The translations under genes were made by a program, and so were the position numbers. The notes under the pieces were generated by a model. The model was not told the origin of the DNA. It did no database searches and worked only from the letters and a program-made list of their open reading frames with translations. Below, piece after piece: positions 5,230-7,946 of a DNA stretch of 7,946 bases (the stretch's first letter is position 1; the number at the start of each line of letters is the position of its first letter). Source of the stretch: Nocardioides sp. Its GTDB lineage: Bacteria; Actinomycetota; Actinomycetes; Propionibacteriales; Nocardioidaceae. The DNA is taken from assembly GCA_030452025.1 (NCBI GenBank), contig JAKDNC010000147.1, positions 1 to 7,946 of the forward strand. Direction: 5' to 3'.

Positions 5230-6261
5230 ATGACAGCCCCTCAGAACCCAGCCGACCAGAACTCGCCCGGCAACAGTGCTGCGACCACGCGTCACACCGT
5301 GGTGGTCCCGCCCAGTGTCAACATGGTCAGCCTCCTCGGCGCCGCGGACGAGCACCTCTCCCTGATCGAGGATGCATTCGGTGCCGACGTGCACGTCCGG
5401 GGGAACGAGATCACCCTGCACGGCGAGCCCTCCGAGATCGCACTGGTCGAGCGGCTCCTCGGTGAGCTCGTGACGATCATCCGGACCGGGCAGGGGGTCA
5501 CCAACGAGACCATCGAGCGGGTGGTCTCGATGCTGCGGGCCGAGACCAGCGAGCGTCCCGCTGAGGTGCTCAGCCTCAACATCCTCTCCAACCGCGGACG
5601 CACGATCCGGCCCAAGACGCTGAACCAGAAGCGCTACGTCGACTCCATCGACAAGCACACGATCACCTTCGGGATCGGCCCGGCCGGAACCGGCAAGACC
5701 TATCTCGCGATGGCCAAGGCGGTCCAGGCGCTGCAGGCCAAGAACGTCAACCGGATCATCCTGACCCGCCCTGCGGTCGAGGCCGGCGAACGTCTCGGCT
5801 TCCTGCCCGGCAGCCTCACCGAGAAGATCGACCCTTACCTGCGCCCGCTCTACGATGCGCTTCACGACATGCTCGACCCCGAACTCGTGCCCAAGCTGCT
5901 CGCGGCCGGCACGATCGAGGTGGCGCCGCTGGCGTTCATGCGTGGCCGCTCGCTCAACGACTCCTTCATCATCCTCGACGAGGCCCAGAACACCTCGCCC
6001 GAACAGATGAAGATGTTCCTGACCCGGCTCGGCTTCGGCTCCAGAATGGTCGTCACCGGAGACGTCACCCAGGTCGACCTGCCCTCCGGGGTCAAGTCCG
6101 GGCTGCGGATCGTCGAGGACATCCTTGAAGGCCTGGAGGACGTGTCGTTCAACCGGCTCACCAGCCACGACGTCGTCCGTCACCGTCTGGTCGGCAAGAT
6201 CGTGGCGGCCTACGACGAGTTCGATGCCCGCCCCCCGTCTCGGAAGGACCAGCAGCGTTGA
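5230..6261 (+). CDS. phoH: PhoH-family ATPase
   Basis: The 343-residue protein is full length for PhoH. It has an N-terminal KH-like nucleic-acid-binding region (about 20-125), then a P-loop ATPase domain. Walker A is GPAGTGKT (150-157, Lys156) and Walker B is FIILDEAQ (246-253, Asp250-Glu251). The sensor-like VTGDVTQVDLP starts at residue 275, and RLGFLPGSLTEKIDPYLRP is typical of the family. PhoH is a cytosolic ATPase related to superfamily 1 helicases. It is tied to RNA metabolism largely by its near-constant linkage to ybeY, seen here. The start at 5230 is chosen from the frame and the promoter; an ATG at 5223 is out of frame. The stop overlaps the ybeY start as TTGA. Its exact cellular role is not settled. 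Confidence 0.96.
   Translation: MTAPQNPADQNSPGNSAATTRHTVVVPPSVNMVSLLGAADEHLSLIEDAFGADVHVRGNEITLHGEPSEIALVERLLGELVTIIRTGQGVTNETIERVVSMLRAETSERPAEVLSLNILSNRGRTIRPKTLNQKRYVDSIDKHTITFGIGPAGTGKTYLAMAKAVQALQAKNVNRIILTRPAVEAGERLGFLPGSLTEKIDPYLRPLYDALHDMLDPELVPKLLAAGTIEVAPLAFMRGRSLNDSFIILDEAQNTSPEQMKMFLTRLGFGSRMVVTGDVTQVDLPSGVKSGLRIVEDILEGLEDVSFNRLTSHDVVRHRLVGKIVAAYDEFDARPPSRKDQQR
6242..6247 (+). promoter_or_regulatory. Ribosome binding site supporting the TTG start of ybeY
   Basis: GGAAGG lies ten bases before the TTG at 6258, inside the end of phoH. It supports the rare TTG start, together with conservation of the N-terminal sequence TIEVLDESG, which begins at the next codon. Confidence 0.5.
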
Positions 6262-6707
6262 CCATCGAGGTGCTTGACGAATCCGGCCATGAGGTCGATG
6301 TGGCGGAGCTCTCGGTCCTGGCCCGGTTCGTGATGGACCAGATGCGGGTCCACCCGATGGCTGAGCTCTGCATCAAGGCGGTCGACGAGGCCACCATCAC
6401 CGAGCTGAACGAGCGGTGGATGGCCAAGGAGGGCTCCACCGACGTGCTCGCCTTTCCGATGGACGAGCTGCGCCCCGGACTGGTCAACGAGGAGCCCGAG
6501 GAAGGTGTCCTGGGTGACCTCGTGCTCTGCCCGGTCGTCGCGGAGAGGCAGGCCCACACCGCCGGCCACACCACCTTGGCGGAGATCGAGCTGCTGACCG
6601 TGCACGGGATCCTGCACCTGCTCGGTTACGACCACGCCGAGCCCGAGGAGCACAAGGAGATGTTCGGTCTCCAGGACCAGCTCCTGGCGGCGTGGCGCGC
6701 CCGATGA
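6258..6707 (+). CDS. ybeY: Endoribonuclease YbeY (rRNA maturation)
   Basis: YbeY is a zinc-dependent single-strand endoribonuclease involved in 16S rRNA 3'-end processing and ribosome quality control. The product has 149 residues, a normal length. The metal site HGILHLLGYDH carries His116, His120 and His126, and a conserved downstream Met is present (EHKEMF). Also seen are STDVLAFPMDE (60-70) and LGDLVLCP (85-92), both standard for the family. The start is TTG at 6258, overlapping the phoH stop in TTGA. The alternative GTG at 6270 would remove the conserved first four residues. The gene ends in an ATGA overlap with the next. With rsmE about 5.6 kb upstream, the window carries two proteins that act on 16S rRNA. 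Confidence 0.96.
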   Translation: MTIEVLDESGHEVDVAELSVLARFVMDQMRVHPMAELCIKAVDEATITELNERWMAKEGSTDVLAFPMDELRPGLVNEEPEEGVLGDLVLCPVVAERQAHTAGHTTLAEIELLTVHGILHLLGYDHAEPEEHKEMFGLQDQLLAAWRAR

Positions 6708-7946
6708 GTTCTGTCGATCTCTGGCCACTGGTCTCGACCGCGGTCCTCGTGGTCTTCGCCGGGGTCTTCTCAGCCGCCGACGCCGCGCTCGCGTCGTTCT
6801 CCCACGCCCGCGCCGAGGAGCTCCGGGCGGAACGGAAGGCCGGCGCCAAGCAACTGCTGCGGATCCTCGACGACGCCCCGCGTTACCTCAACACTGCGCT
6901 GCTCCTGCGCATGTTCTGCGAGGTGTCCGCCATCGTCCTGGCGACTCGTCTGGTTGCCCAGGTGACGACCGGATTCTGGGTCACCGTCCCGGTCGCGATC
7001 GTGGTCATGGTGGTCGTCTCGTTCGTGATCATCGGCGTCGCCCCGCGAACCCTCGGTCGACAGCACAGCGAGTTCGTGGCGCTCTTCACGGCCGGACCCC
7101 TGCAGATGGTCACCCGGGTGCTCGGCCCGATCCCGCGGGTGCTGATCCTGCTCGGCAACGCGCTCACTCCAGGGAAGGGATTCCGTGAGGGCCCCTTCTC
7201 GACGGAGACCGAGCTGCGTGAGCTGGTCGACATGGCCGAGGCCTCGAGTGTGATCGAGGAGGGTGAGCGAAAGATGATCCACTCCGTCTTCGAGCTCGGA
7301 GACACCACTGTCCGCGAGGTGATGGTCCCGCGCAACGACGTGGTCTTCGTCGAGCGTTTCAAGAATCTGCGTCAGGCCACGTCGCTGTTCCTGCGCAGCG
7401 GCTACTCACGGATGCCGGTGGTCGACGAGAACCTCGACGACATCGTCGGGTTCGCCTACCTGAAGGACCTCTCACGCCGCGTCTTCGACAACGCCGACGG
7501 AGAGACCGTCGAGCGGGTCGACCAGTGGATGCGGGTGGCTCACTACGTGCCCGACAGCAAGCCGGCCGACCAGCTCCTCGCCGAGATGCAGGCCCGTCGC
7601 CAACACATCGCGGTGGTCGTGGACGAATACGGCGGCACCGCCGGCATCGTGACCATCGAGGACGTGCTCGAGGAGATCGTCGGCGAGATCACCGACGAGT
7701 ACGACGAGGGCGAGATCGCGATCGAGGTGCTCGAGGACGGCCGGACCCGGGTGTCGTCCCGCTACCCGGTCGACGATCTCGACGAGCTCTTTCCCGGGCA
7801 GGTCCAGGTGGACGAGGACGTCGACAGCGTCGGCGGGCTGATGGCCAAGGAGCTCGGCCGCGTCCCCATCCACGTGTCTATCGTGGAGAGCCACGGGCTC
7901 CGCTTCGAGGCCGAGGACTCAACCGTGCGACGCAACCGGATCGCGA
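6704..7946 (+). CDS. CNNM/CorC (hemolysin C) family membrane protein with CBS pair, 3'-truncated
   Basis: The frame is open from ATG 6704 to the right edge with no stop, giving 414 residues; related proteins are about 430-450. The N-terminal CNNM (DUF21) domain has membrane segments near residues 7-30, 62-86, 92-115 and 128-152, with GVAPRTLGRQH at the usual P-K-T-L-G position. A linker STETELRELVDMAEAS (166-181) leads to the CBS pair: CBS1 from about 206 (MVPRNDV at 207-213) and CBS2 about 274-330 (DEYGGTAGIVTIEDVLEEI from 307). The CorC_HlyC domain begins near 340 and is almost complete (GLRFEAED). Members act in Mg2+ homeostasis, with CBS domains sensing nucleotides; the older label hemolysin is misleading. 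The start overlaps the ybeY stop (ATGA), indicating coupled translation. In actinobacteria era often follows, but it lies outside the window. Confidence 0.93.
   Translation, partial: MSSVDLWPLVSTAVLVVFAGVFSAADAALASFSHARAEELRAERKAGAKQLLRILDDAPRYLNTALLLRMFCEVSAIVLATRLVAQVTTGFWVTVPVAIVVMVVVSFVIIGVAPRTLGRQHSEFVALFTAGPLQMVTRVLGPIPRVLILLGNALTPGKGFREGPFSTETELRELVDMAEASSVIEEGERKMIHSVFELGDTTVREVMVPRNDVVFVERFKNLRQATSLFLRSGYSRMPVVDENLDDIVGFAYLKDLSRRVFDNADGETVERVDQWMRVAHYVPDSKPADQLLAEMQARRQHIAVVVDEYGGTAGIVTIEDVLEEIVGEITDEYDEGEIAIEVLEDGRTRVSSRYPVDDLDELFPGQVQVDEDVDSVGGLMAKELGRVPIHVSIVESHGLRFEAEDSTVRRNRIA

Noticed and set aside
4975..6183. A 402-codon open frame on the minus strand opposite HIT and phoH
   Set aside because: The + strand genes carry full catalytic motifs. 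The antisense product is a low-complexity Asp/Gly/Val/Leu/Arg-rich sequence without domains or a ribosome binding site.

Overview
This is a GC-rich, gene-dense bacterial window. Its codon use, start-codon mix (ATG, GTG, TTG), protein matches from memory and gene order all point to a high-GC actinobacterium. The Nocardioidaceae (Nocardioides-like) are the best guess, but that placement is inference. No tRNA, rRNA, CRISPR array, insertion sequence or large repeat is visible, and no gene-free stretch exceeds about 120 bases.

Layout: (1) The 3' part of rsmE (16S rRNA m3U methyltransferase) enters from the left edge on the + strand. (2) A complete + strand cytochrome P450 follows. (3) It converges, with a 20-base gap, on a three-gene minus-strand operon. 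Read in its own direction, this operon encodes a SigE-family (ECF-like) sigma factor, a membrane-anchored GerMN-Gmad2 protein, and an AlkZ-like winged-helix DNA glycosylase. Both junctions are 4-base start/stop overlaps (ATGA, then GTGA). (4) Divergent from the sigma gene, a + strand housekeeping block holds a HIT-family hydrolase, PhoH ATPase, YbeY endoribonuclease, and a CNNM/CorC-type transporter that runs off the right edge. The last three are joined by 4-base overlaps (TTGA, ATGA).

The outer genes look like the RNA-maturation neighbourhood common in actinobacteria (rsmE, HIT, phoH, ybeY, corC, usually followed by era). From memory these genes are usually close together. Here about 4 kb (P450 plus the sigma operon) lies between rsmE and the HIT gene and looks like accessory cargo.

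The most interesting unit is the sigma operon. The GerMN-Gmad2 protein has a short cytosolic N-terminus, one membrane span and a long disordered linker before its outer domains, as expected of a non-zinc anti-sigma or envelope sensor. The tightly coupled third gene keeps the Q37-A-Q39 motif that AlkZ uses to excise alkylated or crosslinked bases. An envelope-sensing sigma system linked to a DNA-repair glycosylase would be unusual; this linkage is a hypothesis. Two promoter-like sites suggest that the HIT and phoH transcripts are leaderless or nearly so.
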